Made by a program: the position numbers and the translations under genes. A DNA stretch of 64,000 nucleotides from Arsukibacterium indicum (GTDB taxonomy: Bacteria; Pseudomonadota; Gammaproteobacteria; Enterobacterales; Alteromonadaceae), in the NCBI RefSeq assembly GCF_019100565.1, contig NZ_JAHRID010000003.1:1-64000 (forward strand), in the 5' to 3' direction. Shown piece after piece: positions 1 through 9,700 of the stretch; within the stretch, counting starts at the first letter, position 1; the number at the start of each line of letters is the position of its first letter. Under the pieces are notes generated by a model. The model was given only the letters and a program-made list of their open reading frames with translations, was not told the DNA's origin and ran no database searches.

Positions 1-69
1 GGTTTAACACCAAATGAGTCAGAGAAAAGATACTGGCTTTACTATAAAACCGTGGCCAATTTTACTTGA
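1..69 (+). CDS. 3' end of a truncated gene, C-terminal 22 residues
   Basis: The window opens inside an open frame that reads GLTPNESEKRYWLYYKTVAN-FT and stops at TGA 67-69. The aromatic, basic composition looks like a real protein C-terminus rather than random sequence, but the family cannot be named from 22 residues. It runs towards the hairpin at 281-316, which could terminate it. It may equally be a chance open frame. Confidence 0.35.
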   Translation, partial: GLTPNESEKRYWLYYKTVANFT

Positions 70-626
70 CCACTACAGAGCGCATACTGATTTGGTACTC
101 ATGTTTAATTTTTTTATTCATTTACTATCACTAAGATAATGAGTCTGCGAAAGAAAAGAGCAATCCTCGATCGCTAAATAAGAGACGCGAAGCATATCAC
201 TGATTATTAAATTAAAGCTTAACTTAAGTGTACTCTTTAGAGACTACATACATTAGATAATGATAAGACATAGATTCTATTCTGCACTTTAATGTGCATT
301 AAAGTGCAGATTTTTAGCTGGATCTGCGACAAAGTGCATACCTTGTCACTAACATAGTTAATTTCGATACTACTGTCACTACTTTAGCTAAACTTTACAC
401 TTCTGCAACACAGATAAGCTCTGAGCGCTGCTGAACAGCAGATAGTGACTAAAGTAAGTTCAAGCACATAGCAGTGTATTTTCAGGAGGGAATTTCAGGG
501 TATCTCAGGAGAACAGGTGCCCAGCTCAGCTGAGCAAACAATCTCAAAGGTTGTACAAAATAACACTAAAGTTTTTTCATTAAGTTTTATTGTTATGCTC
601 TTGTGGTGGCTTTCGCCACCACTTTA
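70..626. other. Intergenic stretch, no gene seen
   Basis: About 550 AT-rich bases without a convincing reading frame on either strand. The visible structure is a perfect hairpin at 281-310 and a second hairpin, GTGGTGGC/GCCACCAC, at 603-622 just beyond the stop codon of the lipoprotein gene. The second hairpin probably ends that minus-strand transcript, although no clear T-run follows on that strand. Confidence 0.4.
281..316 (+). terminator. Perfect 14-bp hairpin followed by a T run
   Basis: Positions 281-294 and 297-310 are perfect reverse complements (arm TCTGCACTTTAATG) with a two-base loop, followed on the plus strand by TTTTT. This is the form of an intrinsic terminator for rightward transcription. 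The stem is AT-rich and the loop very short, so a palindromic binding site is an alternative. Confidence 0.5.
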
Positions 627-977
627 TTAGTTTTCAAGTTCCACCATATCTTTCGCTGCAATGTCACCAGACACTAGCTTTACAGTTGCGAAATGATCAT
701 TCACAATTTTAGTAATTTGTACCGTTCCTACCTTTTCGATAGTGTAGGGATCTTCACCTTCACTCAATACTATTCTTTCATGAAATCTAATAACACTGTA
801 TTTTTGCCCAACCTCTGCGCCATGCTTAGCACCAATACAGATTAGAGTTCGATTATCAGAACTTTCTACTACCTGACCTCTCATCATGTATTTATGATAA
901 AAAGTGGTATTGGAACAACCCACTAAATATAAACCGAATGTAAGCAATAAAAGAGCTTTTATATAGGGTGTTTTCAT
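627..977 (-). CDS. Putative lipoprotein, unknown function
   Basis: A 116-residue protein starting at the ATG at 977, which has a GAGGT ribosome site; an in-frame GTG lies one codon upstream. The N-terminus is a lipoprotein signal: a short basic start, a hydrophobic run, then the lipobox LVGC, so the mature protein should be lipid-anchored at Cys. The rest is beta-rich and soluble, with no family I recognise. As the promoter-distal gene of the leftward metal-resistance cluster it may be a periplasmic metal-related accessory, but that is inferred only from position. A hairpin follows the stop codon. Confidence 0.6.
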   Translation of the reverse strand: MKTPYIKALLLLTFGLYLVGCSNTTFYHKYMMRGQVVESSDNRTLICIGAKHGAEVGQKYSVIRFHERIVLSEGEDPYTIEKVGTVQITKIVNDHFATVKLVSGDIAAKDMVELEN

Positions 978-1027
978 CACTGTTACCTCATTTGACTAAC
1001 TAATTATCTATACACTTTTTTATGAAT

Positions 1028-1399
1028 TCATTTGTTTTTCCGGCCAGCCCCCGAAGGTGCTTGATGACAACTCCAAGGCTTATGAACAGAGTTATCTTTG
1101 ATGTTCTGATCAACAAATTTATAGTAACTTTCTTTAGTATGTGTCCACCAATCATCATGAACATCTGCGCCATACTTACGGATTACCTCCTCAATCCCAT
1201 CAAGGCTTACGTTTACGGCATCATAGGCAAGGTGTATTTCACCTTCTTTGATGTTGTAACTAACTTCATCTATACCAAAAAGCTGATCTATTTCTTTTAC
1301 TAACTCGTCACAGCTTTCTTCTGTGACATTGCTAAGCTTTAGATTTCGAACAACTAAATTTTGCTCTCTAACGCCAACTCTATGATCTAAATCGCTCAT
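1028..1399 (-). CDS. HMA-fold-like protein lacking the CxxC metal site
   Basis: A 123-residue protein. Its central part, roughly residues 14-75, has the strand-helix-strand rhythm of heavy-metal-associated domains (VVRNLKLSNVTEESCDELVKEI, then a second beta-alpha-beta unit). The usual MxCxxC metal loop is absent, and a single Cys sits in the first helix. The C-terminal 45 residues are His/Trp/Lys-rich. Proteins of this kind occur beside copper ATPases. It could be a degenerate metallochaperone or a partner-docking domain. The gene follows a DUF2933 remnant whose stop codon lies only 10 bases upstream. Confidence 0.55.
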   Translation of the reverse strand: MSDLDHRVGVREQNLVVRNLKLSNVTEESCDELVKEIDQLFGIDEVSYNIKEGEIHLAYDAVNVSLDGIEEVIRKYGADVHDDWWTHTKESYYKFVDQNIKDNSVHKPWSCHQAPSGAGRKNK

Positions 1400-1409
1400 A
1401 ATTTTTCTC

Positions 1410-1539
1410 CTAATGTTTGTGTGAATGCTGTTGATTGCTATCTTTCATTTCTTCCATTTTGCGGTTCATCTGCGGCAATAAGTGCCAGTGCAGCCCAGCC
1501 TGTAGGTGTTGACCAAAAATTAGGGTGTTGATTTTTCAT
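1410..1539 (-). pseudogene. DUF2933 small membrane protein, internally deleted or frameshifted
   Basis: From ATG 1537-1539, behind an AGGAGG-type site, the frame reads MKNQHPNFWSTPTGWAALAL-IAAD, the typical opening of DUF2933 proteins, then runs out of frame. Another frame resumes with LLPQMNRKMEEMKDSNQQ-HSHKH and stops at 1410-1412, giving the charged His-containing tail. The middle of the family, the second membrane segment and the MHxFMH motif, is missing. An intact relative lies in the second copper cluster at 21279-21557. DUF2933 proteins commonly accompany copper or silver efflux genes. Confidence 0.6.
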
Positions 1540-1548
1540 ATTGCCCTC

Positions 1549-1902
1549 CTAAACGACTTTTAAGACACCGCGATACATTTGCATCTGACAGTGAAACTCA
1601 TGCTCTCCCGGTGATAAGTTCAATAGGGTAATTTGAGTAATTTCATTTAATTTAAGCTGTTCGCTTATATCCAATGAAGGAATAAGCATTGTTTCAGCGC
1701 AGGGTGATTGATCTTTGCGCATAAACTTCAGAGTGACAGGTTGACTAGCAGACACTTGGATTGAGGATGGTGAATACACGCCATCCCTCACTTCAATGAG
1801 TACTTCATTACCTTGAACAATTGTTTTATTGGGTTTGTATAGCCAAAACCACCAAACAATCAGTGCGATTAACACTAAGCCTAATAAGTTAATTAACATC
1901 AT
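1549..1902 (-). CDS. Membrane-anchored cupredoxin-domain protein
   Basis: A 117-residue protein with one N-terminal membrane anchor (about residues 4-22, ending WWFWLYK), followed by a periplasmic cupredoxin fold. Likely copper ligands are visible: the PCAETM segment around residue 68 and a C-terminal HEFHCQMQMYRG loop, where the family's Cys, His and Met ligands sit. An AAGGAG site precedes the ATG. It lies between the P-type ATPase gene and the DUF2933 remnant on the same strand, so it probably binds periplasmic copper exported by the pump. The family is clear; the exact role is inferred. Confidence 0.75.
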   Translation of the reverse strand: MMLINLLGLVLIALIVWWFWLYKPNKTIVQGNEVLIEVRDGVYSPSSIQVSASQPVTLKFMRKDQSPCAETMLIPSLDISEQLKLNEITQITLLNLSPGEHEFHCQMQMYRGVLKVV

Positions 1903-1913
1903 CGTGTTTCTCC

Positions 1914-4247
1914 TTAATTCTCTTTTGCTTTAAACAAGCGAAGTCGATTTGCATTTGACACTACAGTCAATGACGAAAACGCCATTGCAGCACCTGCAAT
2001 TACAGGGCTAAGCAGAATGCCAAAGAAGGGATATAGAACCCCCGCAGCAAAAGGAATCCCGGCTACGTTATAGACAAACGCGCCAAACAAGTTTTGTTTT
2101 ATATTTCGTAAAGTAGCTTTGCTTACCGCTATGGCATCAGCTAGGCCATGAAGTGAACCACGCATTAGGGTAATGTCAGCACTTTCGATAGCTACATCAG
2201 TCCCTGTGCCTATGGCGAAGCCAACATCGGCTAACGCTAGCGCAGGAGCATCGTTGATGCCATCTCCTGTCATACCAACAATTTCGCCGCCTTCTTGTAG
2301 CTCTTTCACCTTGTTGGCTTTATCTTCTGGCAGCACTTCAGCAAGAAACTCACTAATACCCGCTTTTTTGGCAACAGCAGCAGCGGTTTCCTTGTTATCA
2401 CCCGTTAACATGATGACGCGTATACCATTAGCCTGAAGTCGTTTGATAGCAGAGATTGAGTCTGACTTGATAGGATCTGCAACAGCAATGATTGCTGCAA
2501 GTTCACCATCTACAGCAAAGTACATAGGTGTTTTGGCTTCTTTGGCTAAAGACTGCGCTTGTTCAACAAAGCCTGTGAGGTCTATGCCTTTTAACTTCAT
2601 TAGTTTATCGTTTCCGAAAAGCAGGGCTTTATTGTTGCAGTTTGCTTCTACACCAAAACCCGTAATGGCGTTAAACGCTTCAATTTTTAGTAACTCAATA
2701 TCCTTATCTAACGCACTTTCAACAATCGCTTGCGCTAAAGGGTGCTCTGAGCCGCTCTCTAAACTTGCAGCAAGCTGTAGTACGTCTTTTTCGTCCGTAG
2801 CTTTTGCTAAAACAATATCGGTTACCTTAGGTGCCCCTTCAGTAATAGTGCCCGTTTTATCTAAAATCATGGCAGTGATTTTAGAGGCGGTTTGCAGTGC
2901 CTCACCGTTGCGAATAAGCACTCCGGCTTCTGCTGCTTTTCCTACTCCCACCATGACAGACATGGGTGTTGCCAAGCCCAAAGCACATGGGCAGGCAATA
3001 ATGAGTATAGTAGTTGCTGATACGATGGCAAAAGCAATTGCTGGCTCAGGTCCAAAGTTAAGCCATGCTAGCGCACTTAACACAGAGATGATCATGACAA
3101 CAGGAACGAAAAAAGCTGAAATAACATCAGCCAAGCGGCCAATCGGCGGTTTAGAATTTTGTGCTCGTTTCACCATATTGATGATTTGCGCAAGCGCCGT
3201 GTCTTTTCCAACACGTGTGGCTTTAAACATAATCATGCCTGATTTGTTCAAAGTACCAGCGACAACCTCATCTTCTTCGGCTTTTTCAACAGGCATAGGC
3301 TCGCCTGTCAGCATGGACTCATCAATAGAGGTGTGCCCTTCCAATACCACACCATCGACGGGAATTTTTTCACCCGGTTTTACCTTCACAATATCGTTAA
3401 ATAAAACCTGCTCAATACCTATCTGAACTTCTTTGTTGTCACGAACTACGGTTGCCGTTTTGGCCTGCAAGCCGATAAGACGCTTAATGGCCTCAGAGGT
3501 TTTACCTCTGGCTTTTATTTCTAATGCCAGACCTAAATCAATTAAGCCAATGATCATGGCGGTAGCTTCAAAATAAACATGCCGTGCCATTAATGGAACG
3601 GCGTCAGGTGCAAACACGACAACCATCGAATACACCCAAGCTGTACCTGTTCCTAAAGCTATTAAAGTGTCCATATTAGCGGAGTGGTTTTTAAAGCTTT
3701 TCCAAGCGCCAACATAAAAATGCTTACCTGAAAAATACATAACACCAAAAGTTAAAATGCCTACAACCAGCCAAGACATGCGCTCAAGGTTTGTTTCAAC
3801 CGTCATTTCTCCAATCACAATGCTGTAGATCATCAAAGGAACGCCGAGTGAAAGGGCAATAAACGTATCGCGCATTAGCTTTTTGTAATATGCAAAATCC
3901 GCCGCCTCTTTCTCATCAAGCGCATCTGTTGCTGAGCTATCATCAATTGGCTTCGCGTTATACCCCGCTGACTCAACAGCTTTGATCAATTCTTTTGTTT
4001 TAGCTGTCCCATAAACTGTTACTGTCCTATCAGCAAAATTCATTTCCGCACTGACGACTCCAAGAGTTGCCTTCAACGCCCCTTCAATTTTGCCTACACA
4101 GCTAGCACACCCAGCACCTTCAATGATAAGCTGTTGGTTATGTGATACTTTCTCCAACGTATTCTTCTTACTTTTACACGAAGAGGATTGAGCTTTTGCC
4201 TGACAGCAACAGCCTGATTCAGTTTTTATATTTGTGTTAGTAGCCAC
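1914..4247 (-). CDS. copA: Copper-translocating P1B-type ATPase
   Basis: A 777-residue heavy-metal P-type ATPase that exports cytosolic Cu(I) using ATP. It shows a Cys-rich N-terminal leader (CCC at 13-15, another Cys at 24), one HMA domain with the metal pair GCASC at 46-50, the membrane metal-site motif CPC at 419-421, the phosphorylated Asp in DKTGT at 463-467, and later the HP, TGDN and GDGINDAP motifs. CPC plus the C-terminal Asn and Met-Ser-Ser residues fit monovalent copper. The start is GTG with an AGGAGG site. The MerR-type regulator lies 11 bp upstream in the same transcript. Confidence 0.93.
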   Translation of the reverse strand: MATNTNIKTESGCCCQAKAQSSSCKSKKNTLEKVSHNQQLIIEGAGCASCVGKIEGALKATLGVVSAEMNFADRTVTVYGTAKTKELIKAVESAGYNAKPIDDSSATDALDEKEAADFAYYKKLMRDTFIALSLGVPLMIYSIVIGEMTVETNLERMSWLVVGILTFGVMYFSGKHFYVGAWKSFKNHSANMDTLIALGTGTAWVYSMVVVFAPDAVPLMARHVYFEATAMIIGLIDLGLALEIKARGKTSEAIKRLIGLQAKTATVVRDNKEVQIGIEQVLFNDIVKVKPGEKIPVDGVVLEGHTSIDESMLTGEPMPVEKAEEDEVVAGTLNKSGMIMFKATRVGKDTALAQIINMVKRAQNSKPPIGRLADVISAFFVPVVMIISVLSALAWLNFGPEPAIAFAIVSATTILIIACPCALGLATPMSVMVGVGKAAEAGVLIRNGEALQTASKITAMILDKTGTITEGAPKVTDIVLAKATDEKDVLQLAASLESGSEHPLAQAIVESALDKDIELLKIEAFNAITGFGVEANCNNKALLFGNDKLMKLKGIDLTGFVEQAQSLAKEAKTPMYFAVDGELAAIIAVADPIKSDSISAIKRLQANGIRVIMLTGDNKETAAAVAKKAGISEFLAEVLPEDKANKVKELQEGGEIVGMTGDGINDAPALALADVGFAIGTGTDVAIESADITLMRGSLHGLADAIAVSKATLRNIKQNLFGAFVYNVAGIPFAAGVLYPFFGILLSPVIAGAAMAFSSLTVVSNANRLRLFKAKEN

Positions 4248-4258
4248 CCTTTTTCCTC

Positions 4259-4672
4259 CTATGCTTTTTTAATTTGCTCAAAGTTTTCGATGAGATGACA
4301 AACCATGTTTGCAGTCGGTGCTTTGTCTTCCATTTCTTCCCATCGAGAAAGCGCAGAAGACATTTTTCCTCGAAGTGCCAACATTGCTTGAAACTGCTTT
4401 TCTGTTTCTTCAAGCCGCTCTTTGATCAGGCTTCTGACTAATGGGCACGCACTTTTACCATCTTCAGATTCATTAATAATTTCCTTGATATCTGCAACGG
4501 AAAAACCAAGGTTTCTAGCACTTAAAATGAATTTAAGTCTCGATACTTCTTTATTCGAGTATGACTTGTAGCCGTTCACTGACTTAGCAGGTTTTAACAA
4601 TCCTAATCTGGTGTAATAGCGCACCGAATCAGCAGTCGTTCCAAGGCTTTTTGCCAGCTCCGCAACTTTCAT
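4259..4672 (-). CDS. MerR-family metal-responsive regulator
   Basis: A 137-residue regulator. The N-terminal winged helix-turn-helix ([20 protein letters not shown]) is followed by the RxGLLxP wing, a long dimerisation helix and a metal loop. Counted from the ATG at 4672 (GAGGAG site), Cys76 and Cys125 are the candidate metal ligands. A Cys at the position of Cys76 is typical of ZntR, MerR and PbrR rather than CueR, which has Ser there, so the ligand might be divalent or the sensor atypical, even though the downstream pump looks copper-specific. It is first in the operon and its promoter carries a matching dyad, so autoregulation is likely. Confidence 0.87.
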   Translation of the reverse strand: MKVAELAKSLGTTADSVRYYTRLGLLKPAKSVNGYKSYSNKEVSRLKFILSARNLGFSVADIKEIINESEDGKSACPLVRSLIKERLEETEKQFQAMLALRGKMSSALSRWEEMEDKAPTANMVCHLIENFEQIKKA

Positions 4673-4715
4673 ATTCACTCCTCAGTTTTTTAACTAAGTT
4701 TGTACTCTCATCTTC

Positions 4716-4746
4716 AGCTTAGACCTGTGTCTAAGACACAGGTCAA
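4716..4746 (-). promoter_or_regulatory. MerR-type promoter with 19-bp spacer and operator dyad
   Basis: On the minus strand, -35 TTGACC (4741-4746) and -10 TAAGCT (4716-4721) are separated by exactly 19 bp, the over-long spacer that MerR-family activators untwist. The spacer region holds a perfect dyad, ACCTGTGTCT/AGACACAGGT, around one central base at 4723-4743. It points into the regulator and pump genes, with no divergent gene using the same site. Confidence 0.85.
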
Positions 4747-4950
4747 GTACTAATTCTAGTGAATAAGCTAAAAACTAATTTTTTGGTAAAAGAGAAATCT
4801 CGGTCAAAATCGACAGCATTAAGTACTGTAAATGGCAATAGTTTGAGAATTTTCATAGTGCCTTCAAAATATCGTACTAATCGTTCAAAACAATTGATTA
4901 TTTAAATCAATGAATAAGTCATTCTATTTTTGATGGGAGTGGCGAAAAAA

Positions 4951-4967
4951 AGACGCACTGATCCTGT
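4951..4967. repeat. 17-bp element shared with 13718-13734
   Basis: AGACGCACTGATCCTGT occurs just after the stop codon of the His/Cys-rich exported protein gene here and, base for base, just after the stop of its paralogue at 13718-13734. On the minus strand it is followed here by a run of T. It probably records duplication of the gene with its 3' end and may take part in termination. Confidence 0.6.
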
Positions 4968-4969
4968 GA

Positions 4970-5392
4970 TTAGCCAATAATTGGTGGACGATAAAGTAAG
5001 AGATGGATACCAGATTTTGGTAGAGGTGTACGCTGTAGAAATAGCTCAGAGTAAATATTGCAAATACCTTCCTCTTGCGCTTGCATAAGATAGGCATTTA
5101 AATGAAAGCTTGAACAAAATCCCCCCTCACAACAAACACAATCACTAGCTTTGCATTTTTCACAGACTTCATCACCATGACGGTGTTTAGAATCTTGCGA
5201 GTTTACAGTGTGATAGTGACTATTGTCATTTATTGATTGATGGTGAATATTTTTGCTTCGTTGCATAATATGCGTGTCGGAAGACCCATTTTGATGTTCT
5301 TCACAATTCATTGGCTTAGCTGTAGCAAAACTTTGCTGCGTAAGCAACACAGTTATTATTACTATTTTAAACCACCTGAAAAGTCCAAACAT
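4970..5392 (-). CDS. Exported His/Cys-rich protein, CopL-like
   Basis: About 140 residues from the ATG at 5392, chosen because MFGLFRWFKIVIITVLL gives a clean signal peptide and an AAGGA site lies upstream. The mature part has clustered His and Cys (HRHGDEVCEKCKASDCVCC) and ends LLLYRPPIIG, the short aromatic/proline tail shared with the paralogue at 13736-14083. Small exported proteins of this shape are found in bacterial copper operons and are usually called CopL or DUF2946-like. It probably binds periplasmic copper. Known family behaviour is limited; the metal role is inferred from composition and neighbours. Confidence 0.6.
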   Translation of the reverse strand: MFGLFRWFKIVIITVLLTQQSFATAKPMNCEEHQNGSSDTHIMQRSKNIHHQSINDNSHYHTVNSQDSKHRHGDEVCEKCKASDCVCCEGGFCSSFHLNAYLMQAQEEGICNIYSELFLQRTPLPKSGIHLLLYRPPIIG

Positions 5393-5575
5393 TATCATTC
5401 CTTCTTTAGCACCTACAATATTAGCCACTTTATAAAAATAATTTTATGATCTTGATCAACCTTTGAACTAAAACCTCAGGGCAAGATCACGAACATTTAG
5501 GACGCACTTTAGCATAACTGATTGACCCCGATCTTCAGCTGTGATCAGATACTGGCTTTTACGCGGAGCCAGTTT

Positions 5576-6078
5576 ATGAACATCGATATTTTTGCGGAGC
5601 ACTTTTCAGAATTAGAAGACCCAAGGCAAGCCGCTAAGGTCGTTTACCCCTTGTTTGACGTAGTGTTTTTAACGCTTTGCGCAGTCATTGCTGGCTGTGA
5701 GGGCTGGGAAGATATTGAAGATTTCGGTGAAAACCGCTTTGACTGGCTGCAAGAACATGGCTTTTTTAAACTGGGTTTGCCGGTACACGACGCCATCGCG
5801 CGGGTGATGTCACTGCTGGACAGCGAAGCCTTGCAGCGCTGCTTTGCCAGTTGGATGCAGGCTTGTACAGAGCTTACCGATGGTCAGGTGGTCGCAATCG
5901 ACGGCAAAACGCTTCGCGGCTCCTACAACCGGGAAGACCGCTGCTCTTCTATTCATATGGTTAGCGCCTTTGCCAGCGCCAATGGTGTGGTAATGGGCCA
6001 GGTTAAAACGGACGAGAAGAGCAACGAAATTACGGCGATACCTCAGCTACTTAACTTGCTGGAGCTTAAAGGATGCCA
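5576..6078 (+). pseudogene. ISAs1-family transposase, 5' half only
   Basis: The frame from ATG 5576 encodes an ISAs1-family DDE transposase N-terminus: the ELEDPR opening, the GCEGWEDIEDFG segment and the catalytic VAIDGKTLRGS block. Homology ends near residue 167 at ELKGC, where full-length relatives continue to roughly 370 residues. The frame then runs by chance into the opposite-strand copD sequence. The element therefore lost its 3' half and right end, and its junction with copD lies at about 6077-6090. It is inactive as it stands. Confidence 0.8.
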
Positions 6079-6372
6079 GACAGAGGAGTCCCACATAATA
6101 GCCAATATATCAGCGTCTATCGCCCCCTGAATTCCCTCTTCTGCCATTGCACCAGTACTGGCAAAGAACCAAGTAATATTAGCGATCAAAGCCATAACTA
6201 TATAAGTTCTTGTCCACGTTAAATTCGCTATTACAGCATTAGTATGAGATTCATTATTCTCAAATATTTGCCTGAAAAATGTATAACCAGCAATACAGGC
6301 AAAGCCGACGTAAAATACAATTTTTGACAGTACAATGACTGTATTCCAGATATACATTTCCATATCAATCAC
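6079..6372 (-). pseudogene. copD: CopD-like copper membrane protein, truncated by IS fragment
   Basis: The reading frame gives the N-terminal part of a CopD-type protein: an initial helix with a short acidic/aromatic lead, LSKIVFYVGFACIAGYTF, and a second hydrophobic segment, MALIANITWFFAST. It stops resembling CopD at about WDSSV, where the ISAs1 fragment begins. The intact counterpart in cluster 2 (23097-24014) is about 305 residues, so roughly two-thirds is gone. It follows copC on the same strand with a 9-bp gap, which is the usual copCD arrangement. Confidence 0.75.
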
Positions 6373-6381
6373 ACAGCCTTA

Positions 6382-6729
6382 TTAATGAACCATAAAGCCG
6401 AAGCTATGTTTCATTTTATGACCATCGTTACCTAAGAAGGTTACATCCACAGCATAGTTTGCAGGAGCTAATTTAGGTAGTTTCCATGTAAATTTGCTAG
6501 TAGCGACTTTAGAAGGCTCGAATCCAAATTTAAATTCTTCGCCTTGTTTATTGGCCAATGAAACTTTTACAACCCGTACCTCTTTGGTGAACACCAAAGT
6601 TAACTCTTCTGGAGGATTCATTAGCATTGCATTATCAGCAGGCACACTTTTTTCAAGATGCACATGCGCAAATACCGCACTACTAAAAACGACACTGATT
6701 ACGGTTAAAAATTTAATTAGTTTTTTCAT
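6382..6729 (-). CDS. copC: Periplasmic copper-binding protein CopC
   Basis: A 115-residue protein with a signal peptide ending AVFAHVHLEKS, so that a His is at or near the mature N-terminus as in CopC's Cu(II) site. The family's beta-sandwich is recognisable from SVPADNAMLMNPPEELTL through DGHKMKHSFGF at the C-terminus, where further His and Met ligands sit. CopC carries copper in the periplasm and works with CopD, which is broken next door, so here CopC may act alone or hand copper to the Cus system upstream. Confidence 0.88.
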   Translation of the reverse strand: MKKLIKFLTVISVVFSSAVFAHVHLEKSVPADNAMLMNPPEELTLVFTKEVRVVKVSLANKQGEEFKFGFEPSKVATSKFTWKLPKLAPANYAVDVTFLGNDGHKMKHSFGFMVH

Positions 6730-6782
6730 ATTTACCTCTATTTTAGTTTGTTGAAATTGCTATTTATGGTTTCTTAACTTCG

Positions 6783-9700
6783 CTAAGCATTACTTTTTAG
6801 CTCCGCCTTAGAAAGCTCCTTGTTAAAGGCATTTACTTCAGGCTTTTTAATGATTGAGTAAATTGCAGGGAGTACAATAAGCGTGAGCAGCACAGCGCTT
6901 GTCATTCCGCCTACCATAGGAGCAGCAATGCGGCTCATGATCTCAGATCCTGTTCCTGTACCATATAAAATGGGCATCAAGCCGATAATGATTGTTGCAA
7001 CTGTCATCATTACTGGACGAACTCGTAAGCCTGCACCGTGCAATAATGCATCTTGATATGCATCATCTGAGATGAGTTCTGCTCGCTCCACCGCTTTTTC
7101 CTTAAGCTCAGCAAGTGCTTGATTGAGATAGACCAACATTATCACACCAATCTCAACCGCTACCCCAGCTAGAGCAATAAAGCCCACGCCAACAGCCACA
7201 GAGAAGTTAAACCCTTCCAGATACATCAACCATAAGCCACCAATCATCGCCATCGGCAAGGTAACGATAATGATAGCCACCTCACTAAACGCTCTGAAGT
7301 TTAAGTAAAGTAGAATAACAATAATGGCGAGTGTTAAAGGCAATACATAGGTGAGCTTTTCTTTCGCTCTTTCCATATATTCGTATTGCCCAGCCCAAGT
7401 AATTGAATAACCTGCTGGTAGTTTTAGTTTATTAGCCAAGTGTATTTTTGCACTTTCAACATAAGTACCTACGTCAACACCGTCTATATCGATAAACGTC
7501 CAGCCATTTAAACGAGCATTTTCACTCTTAATTCCCGGCGGACCGTTCTCAACTCGAATATCTGCGACATCACCTAGTGCAATGCGTTGACCACTTGGTG
7601 TTACAACAGGTAATCGTGATAGCTGCTCAGGAGAGTCTCGATAGTCTTGCGGATAGCGTAAGTTAACAGGGTAACGCTCTTGACCTTCTACCGTTTGGGT
7701 AACGTTCATACCACCAATAGCTGTAGAAACCACTTGTTGAACATCTTCGATGTTTAACCCAAAGCGACTTGCCTTATCGCGTGAAATATCAACCTTGATA
7801 TATCGTCCACCTGCAACTCGCTCTGAGTAAACTGATGCTGTGCCTGTAACTTCGGGTAAAATTTGCTCTATTTGTTGGCCGATTTCCTGAATCACATCAA
7901 GCTCTGGTCCGGCGACTTTAATACCCACAGGCGTTTTTATGCCTGTTGCTAACATGTCGATTCGGGTCTTGATTGGCATAACCCAAGCATTCGTTAAGCC
8001 CGGAAACTTAACCAATTTATCAAACTCAGCTTTTAACGATTCAGTAGTCACACCCTCTCGCCACTGCTCTTGTGGCTTCAATTGAATAAAGGTTTCAATC
8101 ATGGTTAAAGGTGCAGGATCGGTTGCAGTTTCAGCTCTTCCTACTTTACCAAATACAGTTTCAACTTCTGGCACAGTGCGAATAAGCTTGTCTGTTTGCT
8201 GCAATAACTCCCTTGCTTTACCAATTGAAATACCGGGATAGGTAGTAGGCATATACATGAGATCGCCTTCATCCAATGGCGGAATGAATTCACTACCAAT
8301 TTTATCGACAGGCCAAAAGCCAACGATAGTCACTAATATTGCTGCTACTATTGTCGATTTTGGAAACTTCATGACTTGCTTTAAAACAGGCATGTAGATA
8401 GCAATCAATAATCGGTTTAACGGGTTTTTCTTTTCAGAAACAACTTTGCCTCGAATAAAGTAGCCCATCAAAACAGGCACCAATGTGATCGCCAAACCTG
8501 CTGATGCCGCCATTGCATAGGTTTTTGTATAGGCGAGCGGAGAGAACATTCTTCCTTCTTGCGCTTCCAAGATAAATACAGGTAAGAATGAGACTGTAAT
8601 GATCAGTAAGCTAAAAAATAGTGCAGGGCCTACTTCACTCGCAGCCTTAGCAACAATTTGCCAGCGATTTTCATCTGTTAGTGGTGTTTTCTCCATATGC
8701 TTGTGCATATTTTCAATCATCACTATTGCACCATCAGTCATCGCACCAATCGCAATAGCGATACCGCCTAAAGACATAATGTTGGCATTGATGCCTTGCA
8801 TATACATGATAATGAACGACACCAAGATACCTAATGGCAGAGTAACAACTGCCACAATAGATGAGCGAAGATGAAATAGGAAAGCCACACAGACAATAGC
8901 AACGACTGCAAGCTCCTCTAGCAACTTGCTCCAAAGATTATCAACAGCACGATCTATTAACTTCGATCTGTCATAGACAGGAACAATCTCCACCCCCTTT
9001 GGTAGAGAAGATTTAAGCGATTCAAGTTTTTCTTTTACCCCGTTTATGGTTTGTTGGGCATTTTCACCAAAGCGCATAACGACAACACCACCAACAACTT
9101 CGCCTTCACCATTAAGCTCTGCGATACCACGGCGCATTTGAGGCCCTAAATTTACGGTAGCAACATCACCAATACGCAATGGCGTGCCTTGCTCGTTAAT
9201 ACCAAGTGGAATTTTCTCTATGTCTCCAACTGATTGAATATATCCCGTAGCAGTAACCATATATTCAGCTTCCGCCATTTCCACAACGGATGCGCCAGTT
9301 TCTTTATTGCCTCGTTTAAGTGCCATTTGGATATGACTTAACGGCACGTTATAAGCTCTGAGCTTGTCGGGATCGACTTGTACCTGATATTGCTTAACCA
9401 TACCGCCAACGGCGGAAACCTCAGACACGCCCGGAACAGTTTGTAGTTCATACTTTAAAAACCAGTCTTGAATACTTCTTAATTGGCTTAGATCATGGTT
9501 TCCTGACTTATCTGTTAAAGCGTAGATGTATACCCAACCCACACCTGTCGCATCAGGTCCTAATTGTGGTTTTGCCGAATCAGGCAGGCTTGATGCTACT
9601 TGGCTTAAGTATTCAAGTACTCTGCTTCTAGCCCAATACAAATCAGTATCATCATCAAAAATAATGTAGACGTAGGAATCACCAAAGAATGAGTAACCAC

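Noticed and set aside
2443..3426. Long open frame on the plus strand opposite the first copper ATPase
   Set aside because: It is a shadow of the well-supported minus-strand ATPase: low-complexity Ser/Ala/Ile-rich translation, no motifs and no ribosome site.
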